Source of the DNA: DATFVA01 sp963721075
GTDB lineage: Bacteria > Bacteroidota > Ignavibacteria > Ignavibacteriales > Ignavibacteriaceae
Assembly (NCBI GenBank): GCA_963721075.1
Contig: CAVRHV010000016.1
Span: 121,104-185,103 of the forward strand
Direction of reading: 5' to 3'
Length of the DNA: 64,000 nt
Both the position numbers and the translations under genes were made by a program. Under the pieces are notes generated by a model that saw only the letters and a list, made by a program, of their open reading frames with translations, was not told the origin of the DNA and did no database searches. Below are positions 56,738-64,000 of this stretch, piece after piece (positions within the stretch are counted from its first letter, which is position 1; each line of letters opens with the position of its first letter).

Positions 56738-57517
56738 ATGCCTAATTTTACAAAATCCTTCAGTATTATTTTATTTATTCTTTTCGTAAGCACTGTTGCA
56801 GGTGCACAGACAGTCGATTCATTAATTCAGTTAGGGGATAAATACACAGAGGAATTTAATAATCAGAAAGCCCTTGACGCTTATCAGAAAGCCGACAAAT
56901 TATCTCCCGATAACTGGAAGATACTCTGGAGGATCAGCCGCGCATATGTTAATATCGGGGTGAAAATGCCTTCAACGAACGGGGATGAGGAAGATGCACA
57001 GCTTGCGGTATACGAAAAGGCTTTGGGATACGCGGATCGTGCTGTGAAGCTTGCGAAAGATCAGTCGGTTGTTTATGTGAGAAGGGCTGTAGTCAATGGA
57101 AGAATAGCACTATTTAAAGGAGTTTTTACGGTGGGGGGTGTTGTAAACCAGGTAAAGGATGATTGTGAAAAGGCAATCAAGCTCAACAACGGCGACGCCT
57201 ATACAATGGCACTGGCTAATTATATACTCGGCAGAACCCATGCCAAAGTAAGTGAAAAATGGGCTCCCGCCCGTGCAGTACTGGGTCTGGGATGGGCCGA
57301 TAAAGACAGCGCACTTGTTCACCTCAAAAAAGCAGTTGACCTTTATCCTAATTTCAGGATGTTCTATCTGGAACTCGGCAAAGCCTATCTTGAGGAGGAT
57401 GAATACGATAAAGCAAAAATTTATTTTAAAAAGGTAATCGATACACCGAAGAAAGACCAGGAGGACGACCAGGTGCTTGCCGAAGCAAAGCAGCTGCTGA
57501 ACGATCTTAACGATTAG
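56738..57517 (+). CDS. Exported TPR-like protein
   Basis: 259 residues, signal peptide about 1-23 (VSTVAGAQ). Tetratricopeptide-like helices throughout (DSLIQLGDKYTEEFNNQKALDAYQKADKLSPDNWKILW, YVRRAVVNGRIALFKG, FYLELGKAYLEEDEYDKAKIYFKKV). The order resembles the RMD/TPR family that includes proteins without known activity. Probably periplasmic. Its stop is seven bases before the sirtuin start. Confidence 0.8.
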   Translation: MPNFTKSFSIILFILFVSTVAGAQTVDSLIQLGDKYTEEFNNQKALDAYQKADKLSPDNWKILWRISRAYVNIGVKMPSTNGDEEDAQLAVYEKALGYADRAVKLAKDQSVVYVRRAVVNGRIALFKGVFTVGGVVNQVKDDCEKAIKLNNGDAYTMALANYILGRTHAKVSEKWAPARAVLGLGWADKDSALVHLKKAVDLYPNFRMFYLELGKAYLEEDEYDKAKIYFKKVIDTPKKDQEDDQVLAEAKQLLNDLND

Positions 57518-57524
57518 AATATGA

Positions 57525-58262
57525 TTGAATATACCGGAAAGTGTAATAAACAGACTAAGTGAAGCTGAGTCCGTTGTATTTTTTACAGGTGCAGGTATTT
57601 CCGCTGAAAGCGGGATCCCTACATTCAGGGGAAAAGACGGGATATGGAATAAGCTTAAACCGGAAGAACTTGCCAATTTTGATGCTTTCATGAGAAATCC
57701 GGAGATGGTATGGGAATGGTACTCCCACCGGAAGCAGATCATTCATCAATCAAAGCCCAACAAAGCTCACATTGCCATCGCAGAAATGCAGGATCTGTTT
57801 AATGAAGTTACTGTGGTTACCCAGAACATAGATAATTTTCACCGCAGAGCAGGAAGCAGAACCGTATATGAGCTGCATGGAAATATAGAGCGTAATTACT
57901 GCATCGAATGTAAAACATTTTATAATGGTGAGCTTCCCATGGCGGGGAAAATTCCAAAGTGTACCAAATGCGGCGGGTTAATAAGGCCGGATATAGTCTG
58001 GTTCGGCGAATACCTGCCGCAGGATCAGTTTACTGCTGGTGAAAAAGCTGCAAGAAATTGTGATATTTTCTTTGTCGTCGGAACATCGGCAGTAGTTTAT
58101 CCGGCCGCATCCCTTATATATGTTGCACGCGATAACGGGGCCTATATCGTTGAAGTTAATACTGAAGAAACTGAAATCTCTTATCTTGCTGATAAGTCTT
58201 TTTATGGTGAAGCAGGAAAAGTATTACCTGCTATTAAAGAAGAATTAGTAAAAAAGAAATAA
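57525..58262 (+). CDS. cobB: NAD-dependent protein deacylase, class III sirtuin
   Basis: 245 residues, TTG start (an upstream ATG at 57521 is out of frame). NAD-binding FFTGAGISAESGIPTFRG, TQNIDNFHRRAG and catalytic His in YELHGNIERNYC; zinc ligands CIECKTFY and CTKCGG. The class III marker, Tyr and Arg in WEWYSHRKQ, typical of SIRT5/CobB-type desuccinylases and demalonylases, is present. It removes acyl groups from protein lysines using NAD. The gene name is by family. Confidence 0.94.
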   Translation: MNIPESVINRLSEAESVVFFTGAGISAESGIPTFRGKDGIWNKLKPEELANFDAFMRNPEMVWEWYSHRKQIIHQSKPNKAHIAIAEMQDLFNEVTVVTQNIDNFHRRAGSRTVYELHGNIERNYCIECKTFYNGELPMAGKIPKCTKCGGLIRPDIVWFGEYLPQDQFTAGEKAARNCDIFFVVGTSAVVYPAASLIYVARDNGAYIVEVNTEETEISYLADKSFYGEAGKVLPAIKEELVKKK

Positions 58263-58267
58263 AAATG

Positions 58268-58717
58268 TCAGCCTTCCTTCAGTCCTAATTTCTTACACAT
58301 CTTCTGAAGTTCATGCTGTTCATCATCAGATAAAACACCTAACTCTTTCATGATTGACTCGAGGTGTTCGGGGAAGATCTTCGAGATAAATTCTTTTCCT
58401 TCGGAAGTAAGATGAATTATATAATGCCGGCGGTCAAGCTCACCCCTCTCCCTTTTTACGAACTTTCTTTTTTCAAGGTTATCTATAACCATTGTAATAT
58501 TTCCGGGACTACGCAGCAGCTTTGTGCTCAGTTCTCTCTGGTTCAGCGGACCTATATGATACAATGCCTCAAGTACCGCAAACTGGCTTTCCGTAAGCGA
58601 ATGTTTTGTGAGATAGGGATAGAGTCTTTGATTCAGTGATTCAACCGCACGCACCAGTTTAATGTAAGTATTAAGTGCCGTAACCTCTTTTTTAGAACCT
58701 TTATGATGTGTTCCCAT
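58268..58717 (-). CDS. MarR-family transcription regulator
   Basis: 149 residues. Winged helix with LTESQFAVLEALYHIGPLNQRELSTKLLRSPGNITMVIDNLEKRKFVKRERGELDRRHYIIHLTSEG: recognition helix and the wing with the DRR motif. It represses genes until a small-molecule or oxidant signal is bound. It is convergent with the sirtuin gene, six bases away. Confidence 0.94.
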   Translation of the reverse strand: MGTHHKGSKKEVTALNTYIKLVRAVESLNQRLYPYLTKHSLTESQFAVLEALYHIGPLNQRELSTKLLRSPGNITMVIDNLEKRKFVKRERGELDRRHYIIHLTSEGKEFISKIFPEHLESIMKELGVLSDDEQHELQKMCKKLGLKEG

Positions 58718-58777
58718 CGTTATAATTTTTATAGATAAAGGAAGCTAATGTTTAACAGGTCAATAATCAAGAATTTT

Positions 58778-59056
58778 TTATGTTCTTCTTCTGGGGGAGA
58801 GAAGTCCCAGAATAGCAGTAAAGATAACAGCTCCAAGAATTGACCATACGACCGGAAATGTTACATCCCCTATATTTATAACGAAAATTTCCGGCAAATC
58901 CATTTTGTTGGCTATCCAGGTTCCTATGAGAGCACCTATGAAACCGACAGCAATTGAGAGGAAACATCCCCCGCTCGAAAATCCCGTTAAAGCCTGCCCG
59001 ATAGCACCCGAAATTCCGGCAATAATCAGCAGAATTATTATTTCAATAAAAGACAT
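58778..59056 (-). CDS. GlsB/YeaQ/YmgE-family stress membrane protein
   Basis: 92 residues with three hydrophobic segments. Transglycosylase-associated protein signature: LLIIAGISGAIGQALTGFSSGG, FIGALIGTWIA and SILGAVIFTAILGLL. Members are general stress proteins with no firm function. A small membrane protein on the same strand lies 86 bases upstream. Confidence 0.88.
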   Translation of the reverse strand: MSFIEIIILLIIAGISGAIGQALTGFSSGGCFLSIAVGFIGALIGTWIANKMDLPEIFVINIGDVTFPVVWSILGAVIFTAILGLLSPRRRT

Positions 59057-59142
59057 ATCATACCTGGTTTTGGGATCAAAGATAACATATACTGCGGAAG
59101 TAAAAATGTTAACCCCGTCACTTTACATGTTAAGCTTATTAA
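59057..59142. other. Short gap between GlsB-like and small membrane protein genes
   Basis: No terminator is seen, so the two small minus-strand genes may share one transcript. Confidence 0.3.
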
Positions 59143-59268
59143 TCAGGATCTGTAAGAATGCTCATCCTTTTCAGGTTTTTCCCGTGTGAAGCTTAAAGCT
59201 GCCAGAAGAAATACGACAAGGAGAGTAATAGAAAATATTATCGTCATTGCATCAGATATAATCTGCAT
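59143..59268 (-). CDS. 41-residue single-pass membrane protein
   Basis: An ATG at 59268 begins MQIISDAMTI, followed by a strongly hydrophobic segment (about residues 8-26, IIFSITLLVVFLLAAL) and a charged tail rich in Lys, Glu, Asp and His ending in Ser. A purine-rich AAAGGGTAGG lies just upstream as a ribosome binding site. The shape, one transmembrane helix and a hydrophilic tail, is that of many small regulatory subunits. No homologue recognised. Confidence 0.55.
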   Translation of the reverse strand: MQIISDAMTIIFSITLLVVFLLAALSFTREKPEKDEHSYRS

Positions 59269-59459
59269 GGGCCTACCCTTTTTGTAAAAAATTTCAATTT
59301 ATCCTTAATGACAGGTAATTTAAGGCATTAAAATACCATACCAGAAATTATCTTTCCTAAATAGCTGTAAATGATGATAATTTATTGATACCGATAACAA
59401 AAAATGATTTAAAATTATAATTATGTTTCAGTTTAAGAATATAAAGAACAGGTTTCAGC
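59269..59459. other. Divergent intergenic region before the adenosyltransferase
   Basis: AT-rich, 191 bases, between the minus-strand small protein and the plus-strand cobalamin gene. No cobalamin riboswitch is recognised: no B12-box-like GCCACTG in the right context. Confidence 0.35.
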
Positions 59460-59990
59460 ATGGGATTAAAATCAGGTTTTATCCAGATCTATACAGGAAA
59501 TGGAAAGGGAAAAACCACCGCGGCAATAGGCCAGGCAGTTCGGGCGGCCGGGGCGGGACTAAAAACTTACATTATTCAGTTTATGAAAGAATATCCTTAT
59601 AGTGAGCTGAATTCACTCAAATATTTGTCGGAATGGATAACCATTGAGCAAAAAGGAGGCGACGATTTCGTCTATAAGAGAGAGCTTCCTTCGGAGGACG
59701 AGAAATTAAAAGCCAGGGAAGCGCTTAAAAAAGCTGCTGATTTAATGAATAGCGGGGCTTTTGATTTAATAATTCTGGATGAAATCCTGGTTACGGTTTA
59801 TTTTAAGCTGCTTACCGAAAATGAGATCATTGATGCAATTAAAAAGAAACCTGCAGGGGTCGAATTAATTCTTACGGGACGATACTGCCCGGAAAAAATA
59901 AGCGAAATGGCAGACCTTGTTACAGAAATGAAGGAAATCAGGCACTATTATTCGAAAGGAATACTTTCCAGAAGAGGAATTGAATCCTGA
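59460..59990 (+). CDS. cobO: Cob(I)alamin adenosyltransferase, CobA/CobO type
   Basis: 176 residues. P-loop GNGKGKTTAAIGQAVRAAG at residues ~13-31, then YIIQFMKEYPYSELNSLK, the Walker-B-like FDLIILDEILV and GVELILTGRYCPEKI. The enzyme attaches the 5'-deoxyadenosyl group of ATP to reduced corrinoid, making adenosylcobalamin. It is directly followed, 75 bases later, by a stand-alone B12-binding domain protein that would use the product. Confidence 0.93.
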   Translation: MGLKSGFIQIYTGNGKGKTTAAIGQAVRAAGAGLKTYIIQFMKEYPYSELNSLKYLSEWITIEQKGGDDFVYKRELPSEDEKLKAREALKKAADLMNSGAFDLIILDEILVTVYFKLLTENEIIDAIKKKPAGVELILTGRYCPEKISEMADLVTEMKEIRHYYSKGILSRRGIES

Positions 59991-60065
59991 AAATTATTAT
60001 TTTAAGCAGCGATCATTGAACTTTAAAGTCGATTTTCGGGTTTTAGATTTATATAACGGTGCAAT

Positions 60066-60710
60066 ATGATAAGAGAAGTTTATTACCTGGATTATTTTAA
60101 CGGCCTGCTCGAAGGAGACAGGAACAGGTGCCGCAGTGTCATTGACAGACTGCTGGAAGAAAAAACCGACATAATTGAAATTTACACCGGGCTTTTCCAG
60201 AAGTCTCTTTACCAGGTTGGTAAAATGTGGGACCAGAATAAACTTTCGGTCGGAGATGAGCACCTTGGAACGGAGATTACCGAAGAACTTCTTTACTATT
60301 GCTCATCCCGTATAACCCCATCCAGGCAGTTAAATAAAAAAGCACTTGTCTCGTGTGTAAATAAGGAATTTCACAAGCTTGGGGCCAGGATGGCTGCGGA
60401 TGTTTTTGTATTGAACGGATTTGAAACTTATTTTCTGGGTGCTTCAACACCAACCAGAGAGATACTTAAATATATAGATGTGAAAAAACCTGAATATGTG
60501 GGACTTTCATTCAGTTTTTACATAAATATAATGAAGCTCCTGGAAGTTGTCAGGGAAATTAAGAATAATTTTCCGGACCAGAGAATAATACTCGGGGGCA
60601 GAGCAGAACTGAATGGGCAGGCTGAAGTACTTACAAAATACGATGATGTCCTTTATTTTAACACAATCGAAGCACTTAACAGCTACCTGCAGAAAGAATC
60701 TGCCGCTTAA
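60066..60710 (+). CDS. Stand-alone B12-binding (CarH/LitR-like sensor) domain protein
   Basis: 214 residues. Helical cap domain (residues ~1-85) with KMWDQNKLSVGDEHLGTEI: W55, then nine residues, then E65-H66, the W-x9-EH motif that holds the adenosyl group in the CarH photoreceptor. Then the cobalamin Rossmann fold with VNKEFHKLGARMAADVFVLNGFE, giving E-F-H-K-L-G (axial His103 in the DxHxxG position), FLGASTPTREIL, GLSFSFYIN and ILGGRAE. CarH has an N-terminal MerR domain; here there is none, so it must signal through a partner. The gene lies after the adenosyltransferase. Confidence 0.85.
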   Translation: MIREVYYLDYFNGLLEGDRNRCRSVIDRLLEEKTDIIEIYTGLFQKSLYQVGKMWDQNKLSVGDEHLGTEITEELLYYCSSRITPSRQLNKKALVSCVNKEFHKLGARMAADVFVLNGFETYFLGASTPTREILKYIDVKKPEYVGLSFSFYINIMKLLEVVREIKNNFPDQRIILGGRAELNGQAEVLTKYDDVLYFNTIEALNSYLQKESAA

Positions 60711-60757
60711 CAAATTTTTATTGAACTTCCTCACCGAATCTCTTATGTTAACTTCAA

Positions 60758-61438
60758 ATGAAAAATTATTTTGTCAGGTTATTCAATGTGGTCAATCCGG
60801 AAGCTTTAATCTGGATTTCGGGGATTCTGGTACTTGCTCTCATTGATGTTAACGGATCTTCTCACTTCTCTGTTTGTCCTTTTAAAAACATAGGTATAGA
60901 TTTTTGTCCCGGCTGCGGTCTGGGAAAATCCATTCACTATCTACTCTCACTAGAAATCGAGAAATCGTTAAACACTCACCCCCTGGGATTATTTGCATTT
61001 ACTGTCCTCGTACGCCGTATTTACGTACTTACTAAAAGTTCCTTTAATGAATTCAATAAAATTATTTTGCAACAAAGACGGAGCATAAATATGATCAATC
61101 TTTTACAACTAATGCCTAACATTGAGCCGGAAGAATTGAGCTACATACAGGGGATGGTAAAAGATTTCAGCGACGATCAGATCCGGCAGTTCGCGAACAT
61201 TTATAACTCGAGAAGAAAAGATCCCCAGATTATACTCCTTCTTACACTGGTCGGCTTTCTTGGAGTATCGGGTGTGCAGAGGTTTGTAATTGACCAGATC
61301 GGTATGGGATTACTTTACCTGTTTACAGGTGGTTTGTGTCTCATAGGAACCATTGTGGATATAGTAAACCACAAAAGACTGGCCATTGAATACAACCAGA
61401 AAGTAGCAAACCAGGTTTCCGGTATGTTAATGAGCTGA
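60758..61438 (+). CDS. DUF2752 and TM2-domain protein, fused as read
   Basis: 226 residues. Residues 1-~105 are DUF2752, with SVCPFKNIGIDFCPGCGLGKSIHYLLS, a membrane protein with Cys motif. From Met112 there is a second protein: PNIEPEELSYIQGMVKDFSDDQIRQFANIY, then a TM2 domain with QIILLLTLVGFLGVSGVQRF and GLLYLFTGGLCLIGTIVDIV. The ATG of the second part (61091) has GACGGAG before it, and shifting the frame by one base brings a TAA at 61086-61088 just before it. In view of the other one-base insertions here, two separate genes are likely. Confidence 0.75.
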   Translation: MKNYFVRLFNVVNPEALIWISGILVLALIDVNGSSHFSVCPFKNIGIDFCPGCGLGKSIHYLLSLEIEKSLNTHPLGLFAFTVLVRRIYVLTKSSFNEFNKIILQQRRSINMINLLQLMPNIEPEELSYIQGMVKDFSDDQIRQFANIYNSRRKDPQIILLLTLVGFLGVSGVQRFVIDQIGMGLLYLFTGGLCLIGTIVDIVNHKRLAIEYNQKVANQVSGMLMS

Positions 61439-61637
61439 GTTTGGAATTAGTTATAATATTCGCCGGGAAGTAGCTTCATAGCAGATAATTAAAGCCGCGG
61501 ACGATTCTTCCCGGTGTTGATTATTTATAACCAGAATTCATTTTAGGTTACCATCCTGAACTGGGCGGTTTTATTATTCGATTTTTTGTTCAATTAATTT
61601 TATATTGTTTTAGGTCTAATAAAATTTGGGGGCTCGT

Positions 61638-63716
61638 ATGAAATCTCTTCTGTCATTACTAACAATTCTGTTTTTCGTTATGATATCTGATGCTCTTGGT
61701 AATGGAGTCGGTGTTATCAATGCTTCTACCAATCAGCATCTCAAACTCATCTCATCAGAGATAACCACAACTGTAGAAGGTCAGATATCCGTAACTGTAG
61801 CAGCGCAAACTTTTAAGAACACCTTTTTAACATCTCAGAATTTTGTGTATGCCTTTCCTTTGAGTGAAGAGGCAAGTGCTACCAACTTAAGGTGGTACAT
61901 TAACGGGCAGTGGAACGAGGCTGTCATATCACCTACTCCACAGGACTCCACTCTGCCCGGAGGAGGAACCATCAACTACAACCTTCAGCTGTACCTCGGG
62001 GAAACACCACTGTTTTTTCCCATGGATGACCCTTTAATGCCTGATTCACTTATTACCATTGAGTTAACCTACGTTGAACTCCTGCCTTATGAATTCGGTA
62101 ATGTTGAGTATTTATATCCGAATGATTATTCTTTAATCCAGTCTGAACCGCTCGATCTTCAACACCTTGAATTTACTCTAAACTCTCAGAGGACTATAGA
62201 TTCAATAAAAATCATCGGGTTAGCCGGAACGTTAACAAATGACGGTCATACCGCTTACGTTGAATATAATCTTTATGAATCTCCTGCTGTAGATGATTAT
62301 AATATAATTTATTCACTCAATCTTAGTGAACTCGGCCTGTACAGTTACAGTACTTTTGAACCCGATTCACTGGTTCCCGATGAGCTTTCAAACGGTTATA
62401 TGGTATTCATTGCTGAGCCTGATCCAGACACTAATACAGATTTGATTCATAAAATATTCACTTTGATCGTTGACCGTTCCGGGAGTATGATGGGAGACAA
62501 AATTATTCAGGCAAGGAACGCGGCAGATTTTATAGTGAACAACCTGAACGAGGGAGATAAATTTAATATAGTCGATTTCTCAGACAATGTCAGCAGTTTT
62601 ATGCCGCAGCATGTAGAGTTTAACGAAACAACAAAGCAGCAGGCCCTGGATTATATCTCTCAGTTTATTGCCAGCGGGTCCACAAACATATCAGGAGCTT
62701 TTGATACGGCCGTTCCGCAGTTTAATGCGGCCAGTGACAGTACCGCTAACATCATTATATTTTTTACTGACGGACAGGCAACCGCGGGAATCACTGAAAC
62801 GGGAGCACTTGTTGACCATATCAATCAACTGATCCAGCAGACTGAAACAAATATTTTTCTGTTTAATTTCGGGATAGGACTGGATGTAAACTACCAGCTG
62901 CTTACCCTGCTGGCTTCACAGAATAACGGTATTGCTAAATTTCTTGAGAATAACCAGCTCGAAGAGGAAATCACTCATTTTTATTTAATGATCAAAAACC
63001 CTGTGCTGTTAAATTCTCAGATATCATTTTCACCTGCGGTAATTGATGAAACGTATCCTGATCCTCTGCCGAACCTATATAAAGGTTCCCAGATGATTGT
63101 TGCCGGAAGATATTCTACTCCCTCGCCATTGCAGATAACCCTGTCCGGTGAGGTATTCGGGCAGCCGGTAGAATACCAGTATAATGTTAATCTTGCAGAT
63201 TCTTCGGTACAGAGTAATCGTTTCATTCCTAAGATCTGGGCAAAGAGGAAGATTGAAAATCTGCTGATCCAGTATTATAGTTTTGATCCGAATTCACCTG
63301 AAGCACTGGCTCTGAAGGAACAGATTATCCAGATTAGTCTGCAATACGGAATAATAACCCCATTTACCAGTTTTGGTAATCCCACTCTTGTTGAAGAACA
63401 AAATACGAAAGATCAATCTGAACAAAGTCCCGGCAGCTATACCCTGCTGGGGAACTATCCTAATCCGTTTAACCCGACAACCACGATCAGGTTCATGATT
63501 AATAAAGATCTTCATCAGATCGTATGGATCAGAATTTATAATTCGCTCGGTGAACTGGTAAAGGTATTATATGTAAATGCTGACGGTAAAGGTACATATG
63601 AAATAGTATGGGACGGCACATTGCAGAATGGTTCTGTGGCGCCTTCGGATGTGTACATCTATGTAGTAGACTTCGGGGACGCAATCCTTGCCAGTAAAAT
63701 GCTCCTGCTCAAATAA
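61638..63716 (+). CDS. VIT/vWA-domain T9SS-secreted protein
   Basis: 692 residues from the ATG at 61638, chosen over the upstream TTG because GGGGG lies before it and a clean signal peptide follows (1-~20). VIT-like domain (~20-190: EGQISVTVAAQTFKNTF ... FVYAFPLSEEASATNLRWYING), then von Willebrand A domain with MIDAS residues DRSGSM (~residue 285), SGSTN and FTDG. The C-terminal ~80 residues are a T9SS type A sorting domain (NYPNPFNPTTTIRF ... MLLLK). Likely a metal-dependent adhesion or protein-interaction surface protein. Confidence 0.9.
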   Translation: MKSLLSLLTILFFVMISDALGNGVGVINASTNQHLKLISSEITTTVEGQISVTVAAQTFKNTFLTSQNFVYAFPLSEEASATNLRWYINGQWNEAVISPTPQDSTLPGGGTINYNLQLYLGETPLFFPMDDPLMPDSLITIELTYVELLPYEFGNVEYLYPNDYSLIQSEPLDLQHLEFTLNSQRTIDSIKIIGLAGTLTNDGHTAYVEYNLYESPAVDDYNIIYSLNLSELGLYSYSTFEPDSLVPDELSNGYMVFIAEPDPDTNTDLIHKIFTLIVDRSGSMMGDKIIQARNAADFIVNNLNEGDKFNIVDFSDNVSSFMPQHVEFNETTKQQALDYISQFIASGSTNISGAFDTAVPQFNAASDSTANIIIFFTDGQATAGITETGALVDHINQLIQQTETNIFLFNFGIGLDVNYQLLTLLASQNNGIAKFLENNQLEEEITHFYLMIKNPVLLNSQISFSPAVIDETYPDPLPNLYKGSQMIVAGRYSTPSPLQITLSGEVFGQPVEYQYNVNLADSSVQSNRFIPKIWAKRKIENLLIQYYSFDPNSPEALALKEQIIQISLQYGIITPFTSFGNPTLVEEQNTKDQSEQSPGSYTLLGNYPNPFNPTTTIRFMINKDLHQIVWIRIYNSLGELVKVLYVNADGKGTYEIVWDGTLQNGSVAPSDVYIYVVDFGDAILASKMLLLK

Positions 63717-63728
63717 TCATTCGAATTG

Positions 63729-63766
63729 AACCGGGGTGCTCACAGTTTGCGGGCCCCCGGTTTTTT
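63729..63766 (+). terminator. Intrinsic terminator after the vWA gene
   Basis: AACCGGGG at 63729-63736 pairs with CCCCGGTT at 63755-63762, followed by a T6 run. The loop is about 18 bases. It ends the vWA gene transcript. Confidence 0.85.
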
Positions 63767-63849
63767 GCATTATCCGATTAAAGCACTCTTGCTTTTAAAT
63801 TTAAGCCTGCTTAAATTTATCCCCATCAATTACTTAAAAATTTTCAATA

Positions 63850-64000
63850 ATGCCGAATATTTCGATAGAAGACTATCTGAGTGCTATATATAAGTACCGG
63901 GATGAGTCGGGAAACATTAAGCCAAACATAATCGCCGAGAAGCTTGGGATTTCGAATGCTGCCGTTACCGATATGCTTCGCAGGCTGTCCAGAGAAAAAT
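63850..64000 (+). CDS. DtxR/MntR-family metal-dependent repressor, partial
   Basis: Open to the end of the window, 50 residues visible. N-terminal winged helix of the DtxR family: ISIEDYLSAIYKYRDESGNIKPNIIAEKLGISNAAVTDMLRRLSRE, with the SNAAVTDMLRRL recognition helix. Full-length proteins are ~140-230 residues and bind Fe2+ or Mn2+ to repress uptake genes. Truncated by the window edge. Confidence 0.88.
   Translation, partial: MPNISIEDYLSAIYKYRDESGNIKPNIIAEKLGISNAAVTDMLRRLSREK

Noticed and set aside
59269..59459. Cobalamin riboswitch before the adenosyltransferase
   Set aside because: No B12-box-like motif or the large multi-helix layout could be seen in the short AT-rich gap.
1..64000. tRNA genes, prophage or conjugative element genes
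   Set aside because: No T-arm-like GGTTCGAATC with matching acceptor stems, and no phage or conjugation genes, were found on either strand by reading.

Overview
The window reads as chromosome from a Bacteroidota/Ignavibacteria-type bacterium, probably an uncultured or metagenome-assembled relative of the Ignavibacteriales. The evidence is: four proteins with type IX secretion (T9SS) C-terminal sorting domains of the NFPNPFNP...KKMLLLK style, -7 promoter boxes of the TAnnTTTG type, a long IspG, a NusG-like UpxY/RfaH relative, and many TPR and outer-membrane proteins. No CRISPR array, prophage, tRNA or rRNA operon was found.

Layout. 1-9.8 kb: a tandemly duplicated surface-protein cassette (lipoprotein plus large T9SS protein). 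In copy 1 the large gene is broken by an IS3-family element. 9.8-13.6 kb: HU, a TonB-receptor-like barrel and a GT-C mannosyltransferase-like protein. 13.6-17.6 kb: S9 peptidase and a LytTR two-component pair. 17.8-21.2 kb: DUF2231 membrane protein, OmpR-type regulator, histidine kinase and exported rubrerythrin, tied together by two nearly identical operator/promoter sites. 21.3-23.9 kb: rseP-dxr. 24-26.4 kb: a haem-motif outer-membrane barrel and a ferritin-like/VIT1 iron transporter. 26.4-29.7 kb: PEP carboxylase and a BrnTA toxin-antitoxin pair with a palindromic operator. 29.8-36.3 kb: TPR protein, clpX, an exported protein of unknown function, FAA hydrolase, and an IS with perfect 26-bp ends. 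36.3-46.9 kb: housekeeping DNA/RNA genes (ruvA, ruvC, yebC, recJ, RNase P RNA, zinc-ribbon protein, Nif3, ispG, dnaG). 47.2-49.9 kb: ferredoxin, geranylgeranyl-reductase-type flavoprotein, ferredoxin-nitroreductase. 49.9-58.7 kb: FG-GAP T9SS protein, hybrid kinase, ugd, NusG-like regulator, YhaM-like nuclease, TPR protein, class III sirtuin, MarR. 58.8-64 kb: small stress membrane proteins, a cobalamin adenosyltransferase next to a stand-alone B12 light-sensor-like domain, DUF2752/TM2, a VIT/vWA T9SS protein and the start of a DtxR-family repressor.

The most informative general feature is that at least seven genes (S9 peptidase, two histidine kinases, ppc, brnA, ruvA, nif3), plus two places in the T9SS pseudogene, are each split by exactly one extra base. 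Removing one base restores a full-length family member every time. This is most simply explained by insertion-type sequencing error, so these genes are annotated over their full span.

The most attractive biological leads are the DUF2231/two-component/rubrerythrin regulon with its conserved operator geometry, the lone CarH-like B12 sensor beside an adenosyltransferase, and the haem-barrel plus ferritin-VIT pair.
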